Below, one piece after another: positions 44,678 to 53,096 of a stretch of 64,000 nt of DNA. Position 1 is the stretch's first letter, and the number at the start of each line of letters is the position of its first letter. The stretch comes from F23-D06 sp002392325 (GTDB lineage Bacteria; Bacteroidota; Bacteroidia; Bacteroidales; WCHB1-69): contig CAMORT010000001.1 in assembly GCA_946624065.1 (NCBI GenBank), positions 62,001-126,000 of the forward strand, read 5' to 3'. The position numbers were made by a program, and so were the translations under genes. The notes under the pieces are model-generated. The model was not told the origin of the DNA, searched no databases, and saw only the letters and a program-made list of their open reading frames with translations.

Positions 44678-45583
44678 TTATTTGGCGAGCAATGAGGCCA
44701 ATGTGATGGAGTACATTTTCGTTTTAGCACTGTCGCCGCGGGAAGAAAGCACACACGGTACTTTAGCACCCTTCAGCACGGCGCCTAATTCAGCGTGGTT
44801 GAATTTGGTGCAGCATTTGTAGAAGATGTTGCCGCTCTCAATGTTCGGGAACAACAGACAGTCGGCGTCACCGGCCACCTCACCTTTGAATTTCTTGATT
44901 TGGGCGGTCTCCTTGTCAATGGCGATATCCAAAGAGAGAGGTCCGTCAATGTAAGCGTCACCGATTTGTCCGCGGTTGCCCATGGCGGCCAGAAGAGCAG
45001 CGTCAACACAGGCCTGCATGCCAACGGAAACCTGCTCGGTGGCGGCAAGCACGGCCACTTTCGGTTTCTCAATGCCTATCGCCTTGGCAGTTTCAATCAG
45101 ATAACGCAGAATGGCTTGTTTCTCCTTGAATTCAGGAGCCGGAATGACGGCAACATCACCCACCACAAGCAATTTGTGATAAGCGGGATTCTCAATCACG
45201 GTGACATGCGACAGCGTGGCCTTCGGAGGGCAAAGTCCTTTCTCCTTGTTCAAAATGGCACGCATGTACTTGTCAGTGGGCAGCAAACCCTTCATCAGGA
45301 TGTCGCCCTCTCCATTGTTGATCAACTCGCAACTCAGCGCGGCGGCTTTGGTGTCCACATATTCAGGAACAATCTTGAATTTGGACATGTCAAAGTTGTG
45401 CTCTTTGCATACTTTTTCAATTTCCTCGGGGTTTCCGACGAGTGTGGCATCAATCACACCGAGCTCCACGGCGGCATAAACGGCCTCAATTGTGTGTGCG
45501 TCATTGGCATTTGCAGCCACAAGTCTTTTCTTCGTTTTGGTCTTAGCTAACTCGACCAGTTGGTCTAATTTTGTGATATTCAT
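44678..45583 (-). CDS. Phosphate acyltransferase, phosphate butyryltransferase (Ptb) type
   Basis: The 301-residue protein belongs to the PTA/PTB family, which exchanges CoA for phosphate on short acyl groups. The segments LMKGLLPTDKYMRAILNKEKGL and LATEQVSVGMQA-like (VLAATEQVSVGMQACVDA), DGPLSLDIAIDKETA and LLFPNIESGNIFYKCC are the usual ones, and length and spelling favour Ptb over acetate-type Pta. No butyrate kinase gene is adjacent; cdaA follows instead. I use the ATG at 45583; the frame runs 26 codons further, across the promoter. Acetyl, propionyl or butyryl specificity cannot be told by eye. Confidence 0.85.
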   Translation of the reverse strand: MNITKLDQLVELAKTKTKKRLVAANANDAHTIEAVYAAVELGVIDATLVGNPEEIEKVCKEHNFDMSKFKIVPEYVDTKAAALSCELINNGEGDILMKGLLPTDKYMRAILNKEKGLCPPKATLSHVTVIENPAYHKLLVVGDVAVIPAPEFKEKQAILRYLIETAKAIGIEKPKVAVLAATEQVSVGMQACVDAALLAAMGNRGQIGDAYIDGPLSLDIAIDKETAQIKKFKGEVAGDADCLLFPNIESGNIFYKCCTKFNHAELGAVLKGAKVPCVLSSRGDSAKTKMYSITLASLLAK

Positions 45584-45620
45584 ATTTTTGAGTGTTAATA
45601 ATTGTTTTATTTCGATACGC

Positions 45621-45652
45621 TGCAAAAGTACAAAAAAAAGTGTACTTTTGCA
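45621..45652. promoter_or_regulatory. Palindromic divergent promoter pair between ptb and apt
   Basis: TGCAAAAGTAC (45621-45631) and GTACTTTTGCA (45642-45652) are perfect 11-bp inverted repeats around an A-rich 10-bp centre. Each arm holds a TACTTTTG -7 box, at 45623-45630 for ptb on minus and 45643-45650 for apt on plus, only 12 bp apart. Polymerase could not occupy both at once. Confidence 0.75.
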
Positions 45653-45677
45653 CTCGTTCAATTATGAGGTTTTAAAT

Positions 45678-46190
45678 ATGTTTGATTTTTCCAAAGTTCG
45701 TACCATTGATGACTTTCCTACCCCCGGTATCAAATTCTATGATATCACCACTCTGTTGAAGGATGAGAAGGAATTTAAAAATGTTATCAATGATATGTGG
45801 GAAGTGGCCAAACAATTGAATCCCAATGTGTTAGTGGCTCTTGAAACCAGAGGGTATTTTTTCGGCCCCACACTTTCTTACTTGATGGGAATTCCCTTTG
45901 TGCCTATCCGTAAGAAGGGTAAACTCCCCGCCGCCACTTACTCCGCCTCTTATGCGCTGGAGTATGGCACAGACAGCATTGAGATTCATCAGGATGCCAT
46001 AGAGGAACATCAGCGTATCTTGCTGTTGGACGATGTCCTGGCTACAGGCGGTACCATGTCGGCTGCCATCCAGTTGGTGCGGAATTTCAACCCGGAGAAA
46101 GTTGACACGATGTTCCTGATTGAACTTACAGCCCTGAACGGGCGCGACAAGCTCAAAAATTGCAGTATAAACAGTATAATACAAATATAA
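45678..46190 (+). CDS. apt: Adenine phosphoribosyltransferase
   Basis: Apt salvages adenine to AMP using PRPP. The 170-residue protein opens MFDFSKVRTIDDFPTPGI, includes the LETRGYFFGPTLSYLMGIPFVPIRKKGKLP segment and has the PRPP loop LLLDDVLATGGT at 115-126, all typical. I start at 45678: the frame continues upstream to 45492 through the promoter palindrome and into antisense ptb sequence, so the longer form is not real. ilvE follows 27 nt later. Confidence 0.96.
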   Translation: MFDFSKVRTIDDFPTPGIKFYDITTLLKDEKEFKNVINDMWEVAKQLNPNVLVALETRGYFFGPTLSYLMGIPFVPIRKKGKLPAATYSASYALEYGTDSIEIHQDAIEEHQRILLLDDVLATGGTMSAAIQLVRNFNPEKVDTMFLIELTALNGRDKLKNCSINSIIQI

Positions 46191-46217
46191 TATCAACAAT
46201 AAAAAATAATTGTAGAA

Positions 46218-47240
46218 ATGAAAAACATTGATTGGAAAAGTTTGTCATTCGGTTATGTGAAAACCGATTACAATGTTCGCTGTTATTTTAGAGACGGCAA
46301 ATGGGGTGAATTGGAAGTGTTGTCCGATGAATACATTCCTATGCACATGGCCGCCTCCTGCCTCCACTATGGTCAGGAAGCGTTTGAGGGTATGAAAGCT
46401 TTCAGAGGAAAAGACGGTAAAGTCCGCTTGTTCCGCTGGGAAGAGAACTGGAAACGTCTGAACAGCTCCGCTGACACGATCATGCTGGCTCCTATTCCAA
46501 AAGAACTCTTTTTCGCTGCACTCGAAAAAGTTATCAAATTAAACGCCGAATATATTCCGCCTTACGGAACAGAAGGTTCCCTGTATATCCGTCCGTTGCT
46601 GATCGGTACGGGTGCCACCATCGGTGTGAAACCCGCTGACGAATATCTGTTTGTCGTGTTCGTGATGCCGGTTGGACCTTACTTCAAGGAAGGTTTCAAA
46701 CCCACGAATATGCAGATTGCGAAGGATTACGACCGTGCCGCTCCGCTGGGAACAGGTCATGTCAAGGTGGGTGGCAACTATGCCGCTTCCCTCCGCGCTG
46801 GCGAAAGAGCCCACCACGAGGGCTTCAGCGCCTCCATCTTCGCCGATGCCAAGACCAAAACCTACATCGATGAGGCCGGCCCCGCCAACTTCTTCGGTAT
46901 CAAGGACGGCAAGTATGTGACTCCCGACTCCGGTTCCATCCTGCCTTCCATCACCAATATGAGCTTGCGCCAGATCGCTGAAGACCTCGGTCTTGTGGTG
47001 GAACGCCGCCATGTGGCTCTGGACGAAATCGGCACCTTCGAAGAAGCCGGTGCTTGCGGTACCGCCGCCGTTATCTCCCCGATCCACATGATTCAGGATC
47101 GTGAGACTGGCAAGGAATATGTCATCGCTAAAGACGGCAAACCTGGTCCTTGGAGCATTAAGATGCGCGAAATCCTTATGGGAATCCAATATGGTGAAAT
47201 CGAGGACAAATACAACTGGTGCACCATCGTGGAATGCTAA
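46218..47240 (+). CDS. ilvE: Branched-chain amino acid aminotransferase
   Basis: IlvE transfers the amino group between glutamate and the 2-oxoacids of leucine, isoleucine and valine. The 340-residue fold-type IV PLP enzyme shows SCLHYGQEAFEGMKAFR near 47-63, PLLIGTGATIGVKPADEY, the PLP lysine K183 in HVKVGGNYAASLRAGE and EAGPANFFGIKDGKYVTP near 215-235. The length and HYGQEAFEGMKA spelling fit the longer BCAT type found in Bacteroidota and eukaryotes rather than the 300-residue E. coli type. It ends at a clear terminator and is probably cotranscribed with apt. Confidence 0.95.
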   Translation: MKNIDWKSLSFGYVKTDYNVRCYFRDGKWGELEVLSDEYIPMHMAASCLHYGQEAFEGMKAFRGKDGKVRLFRWEENWKRLNSSADTIMLAPIPKELFFAALEKVIKLNAEYIPPYGTEGSLYIRPLLIGTGATIGVKPADEYLFVVFVMPVGPYFKEGFKPTNMQIAKDYDRAAPLGTGHVKVGGNYAASLRAGERAHHEGFSASIFADAKTKTYIDEAGPANFFGIKDGKYVTPDSGSILPSITNMSLRQIAEDLGLVVERRHVALDEIGTFEEAGACGTAAVISPIHMIQDRETGKEYVIAKDGKPGPWSIKMREILMGIQYGEIEDKYNWCTIVEC

Positions 47241-47260
47241 TCCATATTTATATATAAGAG

Positions 47261-47289
47261 AAAAGGCCGGTGAAAACCGGCCTTTTTTT
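47261..47289 (+). terminator. Intrinsic terminator after ilvE
   Basis: AAAAGGCCGG and CCGGCCTTTTTTT form a GC-rich stem around TGAAAA, 20 nt after the ilvE stop. The A run makes it partly usable for the convergent ribosomal protein operon. Confidence 0.9.
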
Positions 47290-47331
47290 ATGCATGTAAA
47301 CTCAAATTACGAATTTTAAATTCCGAAGCTA

Positions 47332-47676
47332 CTATTTTACTAAGTCAACAATAGCTTTAAATGCCTCAGGATTGTTCATCGCGAGGTCGGCGAGGGCTTT
47401 GCGGTTCAAAGCAACACCCTTCTTGGCTAAACTGCCCATGAGAACAGAATAGGACATGCCATATTCGCGTGCGCCCGCATTGATACGGGTAATCCACAAA
47501 CTTCTGAAGTTTCTTTTCTTCGCTTTTCTATCGCGGTAGGCGTACTGTTGGCCCTTTTCCCACGAATTGACTGCAACGGTCCAAACGTTTTTACGTTTGC
47601 CGAAGTACCCACGGGTACGTTTCAAAATCTTTTTTCTTCTTGCTCTTGAAGCAACGTGATTTACTGATCTTGGCAT
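47332..47676 (-). CDS. rplT: 50S ribosomal protein L20
   Basis: L20 binds 23S rRNA early in 50S assembly. The 114-residue length is standard and the protein opens MPRSVNHVASRARRKKILK. It contains the basic N-terminal helix (GYFGKRKNVWTVAVNSWEKGQQYAYRDRKAKKRNFRSLWI) and the conserved INAGAREYGMSYS. It ends the infC-rpmI-rplT operon, 94 nt after rpmI. A purine-rich AAAGGAATTAA precedes the start, one of few Shine-Dalgarno-like sequences in the window. That 94-nt gap may hold an autoregulatory leader, but I see no convincing structure. Confidence 0.98.
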   Translation of the reverse strand: MPRSVNHVASRARRKKILKRTRGYFGKRKNVWTVAVNSWEKGQQYAYRDRKAKKRNFRSLWITRINAGAREYGMSYSVLMGSLAKKGVALNRKALADLAMNNPEAFKAIVDLVK

Positions 47677-47770
47677 AATTTAATTCCTTTCATTTCCCGT
47701 CAGCGGTTTGTCTTTCAAACTCTTTGATAGCTGAACGTGAAGATTTGTTTTTAGTTAATAATCGGGTTTA

Positions 47771-47968
47771 TTAGCACTGTGCGAGCATTTGTCTCACCGT
47801 GCGTTCCAGGTTGTGTTCGACAATAGCGCTGTAAGCCAGGTTGCGTTTTCTCTTGGTGGATTTCTTGGTGAGAATGTGGCTGTGGTAAGCGTGATGTCTC
47901 TTGATTTTGCCGGTGCCGGTCAGAGTGAATCTCTTCTTGGCAGCGGCTTTCGTTTTAATTTTTGGCAT
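47771..47968 (-). CDS. rpmI: 50S ribosomal protein L35
   Basis: This 65-residue basic protein opens MPKIKTKAAAKKRFTLTGTGKIKRHHAYHSHILTKKSTKRKRNL, the standard L35 pattern, and is the usual middle gene of the infC-rpmI-rplT operon. It lies 45 nt after infC. Confidence 0.98.
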   Translation of the reverse strand: MPKIKTKAAAKKRFTLTGTGKIKRHHAYHSHILTKKSTKRKRNLAYSAIVEHNLERTVRQMLAQC

Positions 47969-48013
47969 TTTCTCTAAGTTTTTAAAGTTTGATATGAAGA
48001 GTTTACTGCATTT

Positions 48014-48583
48014 CTATTTCTTTGTGGACTTCGGACTGATCATGATGGTCATGTTCTTGCCCACCAAGGTCGGCATCTGGTCCAACTTGCCGAATTCCTC
48101 CAAGCTTTGCGCGAAACGCAACAGCAGCAGTTCACCTTGGTCTTTGTAGATGATTGCCCTGCCGCGGAAGGTAACCATGACCTTCACTTTGTAGCCGTCT
48201 TTCAGGAATTTCTCGGCATGAACGCACTTGAAGTTGAAATCGTGGTCGTCAGTCTGAGGACCCATGTGAATTTCCTTTACCACAGTTTTGGCACTGTTGG
48301 CTTTGATCTCCTTCGCTTTCTTCTTCTGCTCATACAGGTACTTCTGGTAATCCATCACCTTGCATACCGGCGGATTGGCGTTCGGGGAAATTTCCACGAG
48401 ATCCAACTCGTACTGGTCGGCAATGGCCAAAGCTTCACGTAAGGAAACAATCTTGGGTTCGAAATTTTCACCCACCACACGCACGGTTTGTGCGGTTATG
48501 AAATTGTTGATTTTGTGCTGGGCTTCCTTCTTGGGACGCGGACCAAATTGTCTTGGTCTGAAATTTTGAGGGGTCGTGTTCAA
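48014..48583 (-). CDS. infC: Translation initiation factor IF-3
   Basis: IF-3 binds the 30S subunit, checks the start codon and prevents premature 50S joining. The N-domain includes the segment AQHKINNFITAQTVRVVGENFEP; the linker and C-domain show LDLVEISPNANPPVCKVMDYQKYLYEQ, GPQTDDHDFNFK and the final MTIMISPK. No in-frame ATG exists at the beginning. The proposed start is TTG at 48583 (189 aa), with AAAGGAG only two to three bases before it. An in-frame ATT lies six codons upstream. An unusual start codon is a known autoregulatory device for infC in enterobacteria (AUU), so this may be meaningful. Confidence 0.95.
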   Translation of the reverse strand: MNTTPQNFRPRQFGPRPKKEAQHKINNFITAQTVRVVGENFEPKIVSLREALAIADQYELDLVEISPNANPPVCKVMDYQKYLYEQKKKAKEIKANSAKTVVKEIHMGPQTDDHDFNFKCVHAEKFLKDGYKVKVMVTFRGRAIIYKDQGELLLLRFAQSLEEFGKLDQMPTLVGKNMTIMISPKSTKK

Positions 48584-48636
48584 AGCTCCTTTCTTTTTAA
48601 TTTCTAATGACTTTATTATTATATTTTTAGGGGCGG

Positions 48637-48644
48637 CAAAAATA
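48637..48644 (-). promoter_or_regulatory. -7 promoter box for the infC-rpmI-rplT operon
   Basis: TATTTTTG followed by CCGCC on minus, 53 nt before the infC start, leaving an untranslated leader of about 45 nt. Confidence 0.7.
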
Positions 48645-48684
48645 CACTTTTTTTAATATTTTAAGAGGTGTCGTGTAATTTTTT

Positions 48685-48692
48685 TATTTTTG
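48685..48692 (+). promoter_or_regulatory. -7 promoter box for the DUF6089-uppS unit
   Basis: TATTTTTG followed by CAGCG on plus, 31 nt before the ATG at 48724 and 40 bp from the divergent infC box. Confidence 0.7.
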
Positions 48693-48723
48693 CAGCGTTT
48701 TACAATGGTTATCCATATTCGAA

Positions 48724-49617
48724 ATGAAATTTAGCAGACGCTTTTTATATACTGTTCTCTTGTTCGTCGCCGTTCTGGTCACCCCGTTCCGGGAAATCAA
48801 GTCCCAGAACTCCGAAATAGGCGCCTGCGTGGGCACCATGTTTTATTTGGGCGACCTCAACCAGACGAAACTTTTCAAACTCAATCTTAAAGATAAGTCC
48901 CTCAACCAGTTACATATTGCCGGCGGCTTTATGTACCGCTATAATATATCCCCTCGTTTCGCCTTTAAGGCCGATTTCCTTTTCGGAAAAGTCTCTTCCT
49001 CGGATGTGGGTACGGATATGGCGAACCGGAATTTCAACTTCTTTTCCCCCATCACGGAATTTTCCGCTGAGCTTGAGCTCAATTTCTTCGAGTTGTACAA
49101 CACAACCGGGAAAAACCGTTTTTCCCCCTATATTTTCGCAGGAATAACCCTCTTTTCCTTCAATCCGCAGACATCATATAACGATGAGATTTATGAATTG
49201 CATAGTCTCGGCACCGAAGGACAAGGACTGGAGGGCGGGCCGAAACCCTATTCGCTCACCAGTGCGGCCATTCCTTTCGGAATAGGCATCAAAGCTACTA
49301 TCGGCCGTTACTTCGCCATCGGCGCGGAGTGGGGGATGCGCTGGACATTCACCGATTATCTGGATGATGTGGGCGGACGCTACTATGACAATGACGCGCT
49401 TCGCGCCAATTACGGCAATCTGGTGGCCGACCTGGCCGACCGTTCCCCGGAAATCTTGGATGTAGAAGGCAACCCGCTTCCCCGCCATGTGGAAGGCCAT
49501 GCCCGTGGCAATGAAACTACGAACGATGCTTATTCCTTCGCCTGTATCACCCTTACAGTCAAATTCGGCAATGAGGACCGCGCATGCCGCCTCAAACTGC
49601 CAAGAAGGAAGCATTAA
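48724..49617 (+). CDS. DUF6089 family envelope protein
   Basis: The 297-residue protein has an N-terminal membrane or signal segment (FLYTVLLFVAVLVTPF). It then has a beta-barrel-like body with the motif NSEIGACVGTMFYLGDLNQTKLF and repeated FxxxAxFLFG and SPYIFAGITLFSF strands, consistent with the DUF6089 group seen before uppS and bamA in Bacteroidota. The C-terminal KFGNEDRACRLKLPRRKH is basic. A periplasmic or outer-membrane location is likely; the function is unknown. It overlaps no gene but lies 17 nt before uppS, in an operon devoted to envelope biogenesis. Confidence 0.8.
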   Translation: MKFSRRFLYTVLLFVAVLVTPFREIKSQNSEIGACVGTMFYLGDLNQTKLFKLNLKDKSLNQLHIAGGFMYRYNISPRFAFKADFLFGKVSSSDVGTDMANRNFNFFSPITEFSAELELNFFELYNTTGKNRFSPYIFAGITLFSFNPQTSYNDEIYELHSLGTEGQGLEGGPKPYSLTSAAIPFGIGIKATIGRYFAIGAEWGMRWTFTDYLDDVGGRYYDNDALRANYGNLVADLADRSPEILDVEGNPLPRHVEGHARGNETTNDAYSFACITLTVKFGNEDRACRLKLPRRKH

Positions 49618-49634
49618 TAAATACACCGACAATT

Positions 49635-50366
49635 ATGACAACCATTCGCAATATCCCTCGCCACATTGCCATCATTATGGACGGCAATGGTCGGTGGGCT
49701 CAACAACAAGGTCAAGAACGCTCGTTTGGCCATAAAGCCGGCACCGAAGCCGTCAGAAGCGTTATCACGGGCGCGGGCGAACTCGGGGTGCAATACCTCA
49801 CGCTATATACATTCTCCACCGAGAACTGGAACAGGCCGAAGGAAGAAATCAAACTCCTGATGTCCTTGCTGGTCCAGAGTGTCTATAATGAATTGGAAAA
49901 GCTGATGGAGAATCATGTCCGCCTGCTGATGGCCGGACGCATCGAAGACCTGCCCGCCGAGTGCCAGGAGGCCATGCGCACAGCGATGGAAACCACCGCC
50001 TCCAATACGGGCCTTACCGTAATTCTGGCACTTAGTTACAGCGGCCGCACGGAAATTACCCATGCTATGCAAGCTATTGCACATGAGACACTTGAAGGAA
50101 AAATAAAACCGGAGGACATCACCCCCGACACAATCGCCCAGCACCTCTATCTGCCCGAAGTCCCGGATCCGGATATCCTCATTCGGACTGGCGGCGATTT
50201 CCGCATCAGCAACTTCCTCCTCTGGCAGTCCGCCTATACCGAATTTTTCTTCGTGAACAAAATGTGGCCCGATTTCCGCAAGGAGGATCTCCAAGAAATC
50301 GTGTCCGATTTCCAACATCGTGAAAGACGCTATGGAAAAACCGGAGAACAAGTCCGTGAACATTGA
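49635..50366 (+). CDS. uppS: Undecaprenyl diphosphate synthase (isoprenyl transferase)
   Basis: UppS adds eight isopentenyl units in cis to farnesyl diphosphate, making the lipid carrier for peptidoglycan and surface glycans. From the ATG at 49635 the protein has 243 residues. HIAIIMDGNGRWAQ carries the catalytic Asp16, HKAGTEAVR follows, YTFSTENWNRP is the substrate-binding segment and DILIRTGGDFRISNFLLWQSAYTEFFF closes the active site. The frame extends 17 codons upstream into the DUF6089 gene without homologous residues. bamA follows with its own promoter. Confidence 0.97.
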   Translation: MTTIRNIPRHIAIIMDGNGRWAQQQGQERSFGHKAGTEAVRSVITGAGELGVQYLTLYTFSTENWNRPKEEIKLLMSLLVQSVYNELEKLMENHVRLLMAGRIEDLPAECQEAMRTAMETTASNTGLTVILALSYSGRTEITHAMQAIAHETLEGKIKPEDITPDTIAQHLYLPEVPDPDILIRTGGDFRISNFLLWQSAYTEFFFVNKMWPDFRKEDLQEIVSDFQHRERRYGKTGEQVREH

Positions 50367-50375
50367 TTTTTTCAC

Positions 50376-50383
50376 TATCTTTG
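50376..50383 (+). promoter_or_regulatory. -7 promoter box for bamA
   Basis: TATCTTTG followed by CTGCC, 22 nt before the bamA ATG and 9 nt after the uppS stop: an internal promoter inside the envelope cluster. Confidence 0.75.
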
Positions 50384-50405
50384 CTGCCAATTTTTTTGAG
50401 AAAGA

Positions 50406-53033
50406 ATGAATTTGTATAAGCATATTGCCGTTCTGTTAACAGCTCTACTTATTGCTTGTTCGTCAATGAGTTACGGACAGGTAGTGGTGGGCTCTGACGG
50501 TCCCGGCGATCCTGTGAAAATAGATTATTCCGCGCCCAAAAAATATGAAATAGGCGGTATCACTTCCTCAGGTACCGCCCCCCTTGAACAACGCCTGCTC
50601 TCCTTTCATGTGGGCGATGTGATTGAAATTCCGGGCGACGAGATTACTAAAAGTGTGAAATCACTCTGGAAAACAGGTCTTTACGATGATGTTGAAATCT
50701 CCGTGACCCGCATAAACGGTAATGTCGCCTTTTTGGATGTGCGGTTGGAAGACCGCGCCCGCCTGATTTCGTTCGGTTTCAAGGGAACGACCAAAAGCGA
50801 AGAAAACGATCTCCGTGAGAAACTGAAAATCTCACAAGGCAATATCATCAACGACAATATGAAGACCACTTGCGTGAATACAATCCGTAAGTATTTCGTG
50901 GACAAGGGCTTCTATAGTTGTAAGGTGAATGTGCAGGAGTTGGATGATGAGAAGATTAAAAATGCGAAAAACCTCCTTTTTGATATTCAGAAATCCAAAA
51001 GGGTGCGAATTGGCAAAATCAACATCAATGGCAATCATGGGGTTACGGATGCGGTGCTGCTCCGTTCCATGAAGGAGACGAAAGAGAAGTTCATCTTCAT
51101 GCCCTTCCATAAAATGGACACTGCTATCGCTTACTGTCTGAAACACCCTGGATACTATGAGTCCAAGGATATCAAGGAGCACATGGATGATTATTTCGCG
51201 GATAGGGTGAAATTGCGCATTTTCAAAAAATCCAAATTCATCAAAGAATCCTATGAGGATGATAAAGTGAAATTGATAAACCGCTACAATGAATTGGGTT
51301 ATCGGGACGCCGTGATCACCCGCGACACATTCTATCTGGATGGTCGTGACATGCATATCGATATCGATGTGAACGAGGGTCCCCGTTACTATTTCCGCAA
51401 TATCAATTTTGTGGGTAACACCATCTATCCCACTTCGTTGTTGAAGCAGTTGCTTGGCATTGAGAAAGGGGATGTGTATAACCAAACGCTTCTGAATAAG
51501 AGTCTTACAATGAAAGAAGAGGGCGATGATATCGCTTCCCTCTACATGAATAATGGTTATCTATTCTTCAATGCCAATCCGGTGGAGGTTGCTGTGGAAA
51601 ACGATTCTATCGACTTGGAAATCCGCATCCGGGAAGGCAAGCAGGCCCGTTATAATAAGATCTCGATTGCCGGAAACACCAAGACCAATGACAATGTCAT
51701 TATGCGTGAGATTACGACGATTCCAGGGCAGTTGTTTAACCGTGCCGATTTGATTCGTACTCAGCAAGTGCTGATGTCATTGGGCTATTTCAATCAGGAA
51801 AAAATGGATGTGCAACCCAAGCCCAACGAAGCCGATGGAACGGTGGACATCAATTATGTGGTGGAAGAAACCTCTTCTGACCAACTCTCGTTGAGTGCTG
51901 GATATGGTGCCACAGGTTTTGTGATTACCGCAGGTATCGCCTTCAACAATTTCTCCACATACAAGTTGTTTAAGAAAGACGCTTGGACGCCCATACCCGG
52001 CGGCGATGGACAGCGCTTGGCGTTGAATGTTTCCACCAACGGTCAATGGTACCAATATTACAATCTGTCGTTTACCGAACCTTGGTTGGGAGGCAAGAAA
52101 CCCAATGCGTTGACGGTGGGACTTTATTACCAGAAACAATCCAATGGAAAGGCCAGACGCGATGCTACCTACGCCTCATCCAGTATTGCGGGCGCGTCCC
52201 TCTCGCTGGCATCCAAACTGAAATGGCCCGACGACTATTTCCAGATGTCCCACACGCTGTCATACGAATACTATAAGGTGAACAACTGGTCTGGATATTA
52301 TATTTTCAGCAACGGTTTCGCCAACAGTTTCAGTTATATTTTCACCCTTTCCCGCAACTCTGTTAATGCGCCCATTTATCCGCGTGACGGATCCAGCATA
52401 TCTTTCAGTATGCAGTTGACTCCCCCGTACTCATTGATGGGGCACAAGGATTATTCCAAGTTGTCGGATCAGGAGAAATACAAATGGTTGGAGTTCCACA
52501 AATGGAAATTCACCGCATCTTGGTTTACCCGTATCGTGGACAACCTGGTACTGAATGTCCGGTTGAAAATGGGCTTCATGGGTTGCTATAACAAAGACAT
52601 CGGCATCAGCCCGTTCGGCCGATTCTATCTCGGTGGCGATGGCTTGTCGAACTACTCCTACGACGGGCGCGAGATTATAGGTATGCGCGGTTATGACGAC
52701 GCTTTCCTGTCACCTTATATGGACGGCACATCAATCGGAGCCAGCATCTACAATAAGTTCACGGCGGAAATCCGTTATCCCATCACGCTTAATCCTTCCG
52801 CCACCGTGTATGTCCTCGCTTTCTTGGAAGCCGGTAAGGGCTGGATCGACAAACGCCAGTATAATCCGTTCGACTTGTACAAATCAGCAGGTCTGGGTGT
52901 GCGTGTCTATCTGCCGATGTTCGGTTTGCTTGGCTTTGACTGGGGATACGGTTTCGATGAGGTGCCCGGCAGAACCAACGGGAAACCGAGCGGAAGCAAG
53001 TTCCATATTTCCATTAACCAGTCCATTGATTAA
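50406..53033 (+). CDS. bamA: Outer membrane protein assembly factor BamA
   Basis: BamA inserts beta-barrel proteins into the outer membrane. The 875-residue protein has a signal sequence ending near SMSYGQ and about five POTRA domains (roughly 45-450; for example VKSLWKTGLYDDVEISV, YFRNINFVGNTIYPTSLL, RADLIRTQQVLMSLGYF). The 16-strand barrel ends FHISINQSID. The conserved loop-6 region appears as GYDD following REIIGMRG near 765, a spelling close to the usual VRGF motif. Three OmpH/Skp paralogs follow, as expected for periplasmic chaperones that deliver clients to BamA. Confidence 0.95.
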   Translation: MNLYKHIAVLLTALLIACSSMSYGQVVVGSDGPGDPVKIDYSAPKKYEIGGITSSGTAPLEQRLLSFHVGDVIEIPGDEITKSVKSLWKTGLYDDVEISVTRINGNVAFLDVRLEDRARLISFGFKGTTKSEENDLREKLKISQGNIINDNMKTTCVNTIRKYFVDKGFYSCKVNVQELDDEKIKNAKNLLFDIQKSKRVRIGKININGNHGVTDAVLLRSMKETKEKFIFMPFHKMDTAIAYCLKHPGYYESKDIKEHMDDYFADRVKLRIFKKSKFIKESYEDDKVKLINRYNELGYRDAVITRDTFYLDGRDMHIDIDVNEGPRYYFRNINFVGNTIYPTSLLKQLLGIEKGDVYNQTLLNKSLTMKEEGDDIASLYMNNGYLFFNANPVEVAVENDSIDLEIRIREGKQARYNKISIAGNTKTNDNVIMREITTIPGQLFNRADLIRTQQVLMSLGYFNQEKMDVQPKPNEADGTVDINYVVEETSSDQLSLSAGYGATGFVITAGIAFNNFSTYKLFKKDAWTPIPGGDGQRLALNVSTNGQWYQYYNLSFTEPWLGGKKPNALTVGLYYQKQSNGKARRDATYASSSIAGASLSLASKLKWPDDYFQMSHTLSYEYYKVNNWSGYYIFSNGFANSFSYIFTLSRNSVNAPIYPRDGSSISFSMQLTPPYSLMGHKDYSKLSDQEKYKWLEFHKWKFTASWFTRIVDNLVLNVRLKMGFMGCYNKDIGISPFGRFYLGGDGLSNYSYDGREIIGMRGYDDAFLSPYMDGTSIGASIYNKFTAEIRYPITLNPSATVYVLAFLEAGKGWIDKRQYNPFDLYKSAGLGVRVYLPMFGLLGFDWGYGFDEVPGRTNGKPSGSKFHISINQSID

Positions 53034-53096
53034 ACATTTGCAAACATAATAAATCTAACAGTAATCCGTTTTACCCCAAAAAAACAATACGATATT

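Noticed and set aside
47677..47770. Possible L20-type autoregulatory leader between rpmI and rplT
   Set aside because: Only a 94-nt spacer with a Shine-Dalgarno-like sequence; I could not find a stable hairpin or a mimic of the 23S L20 site by eye.
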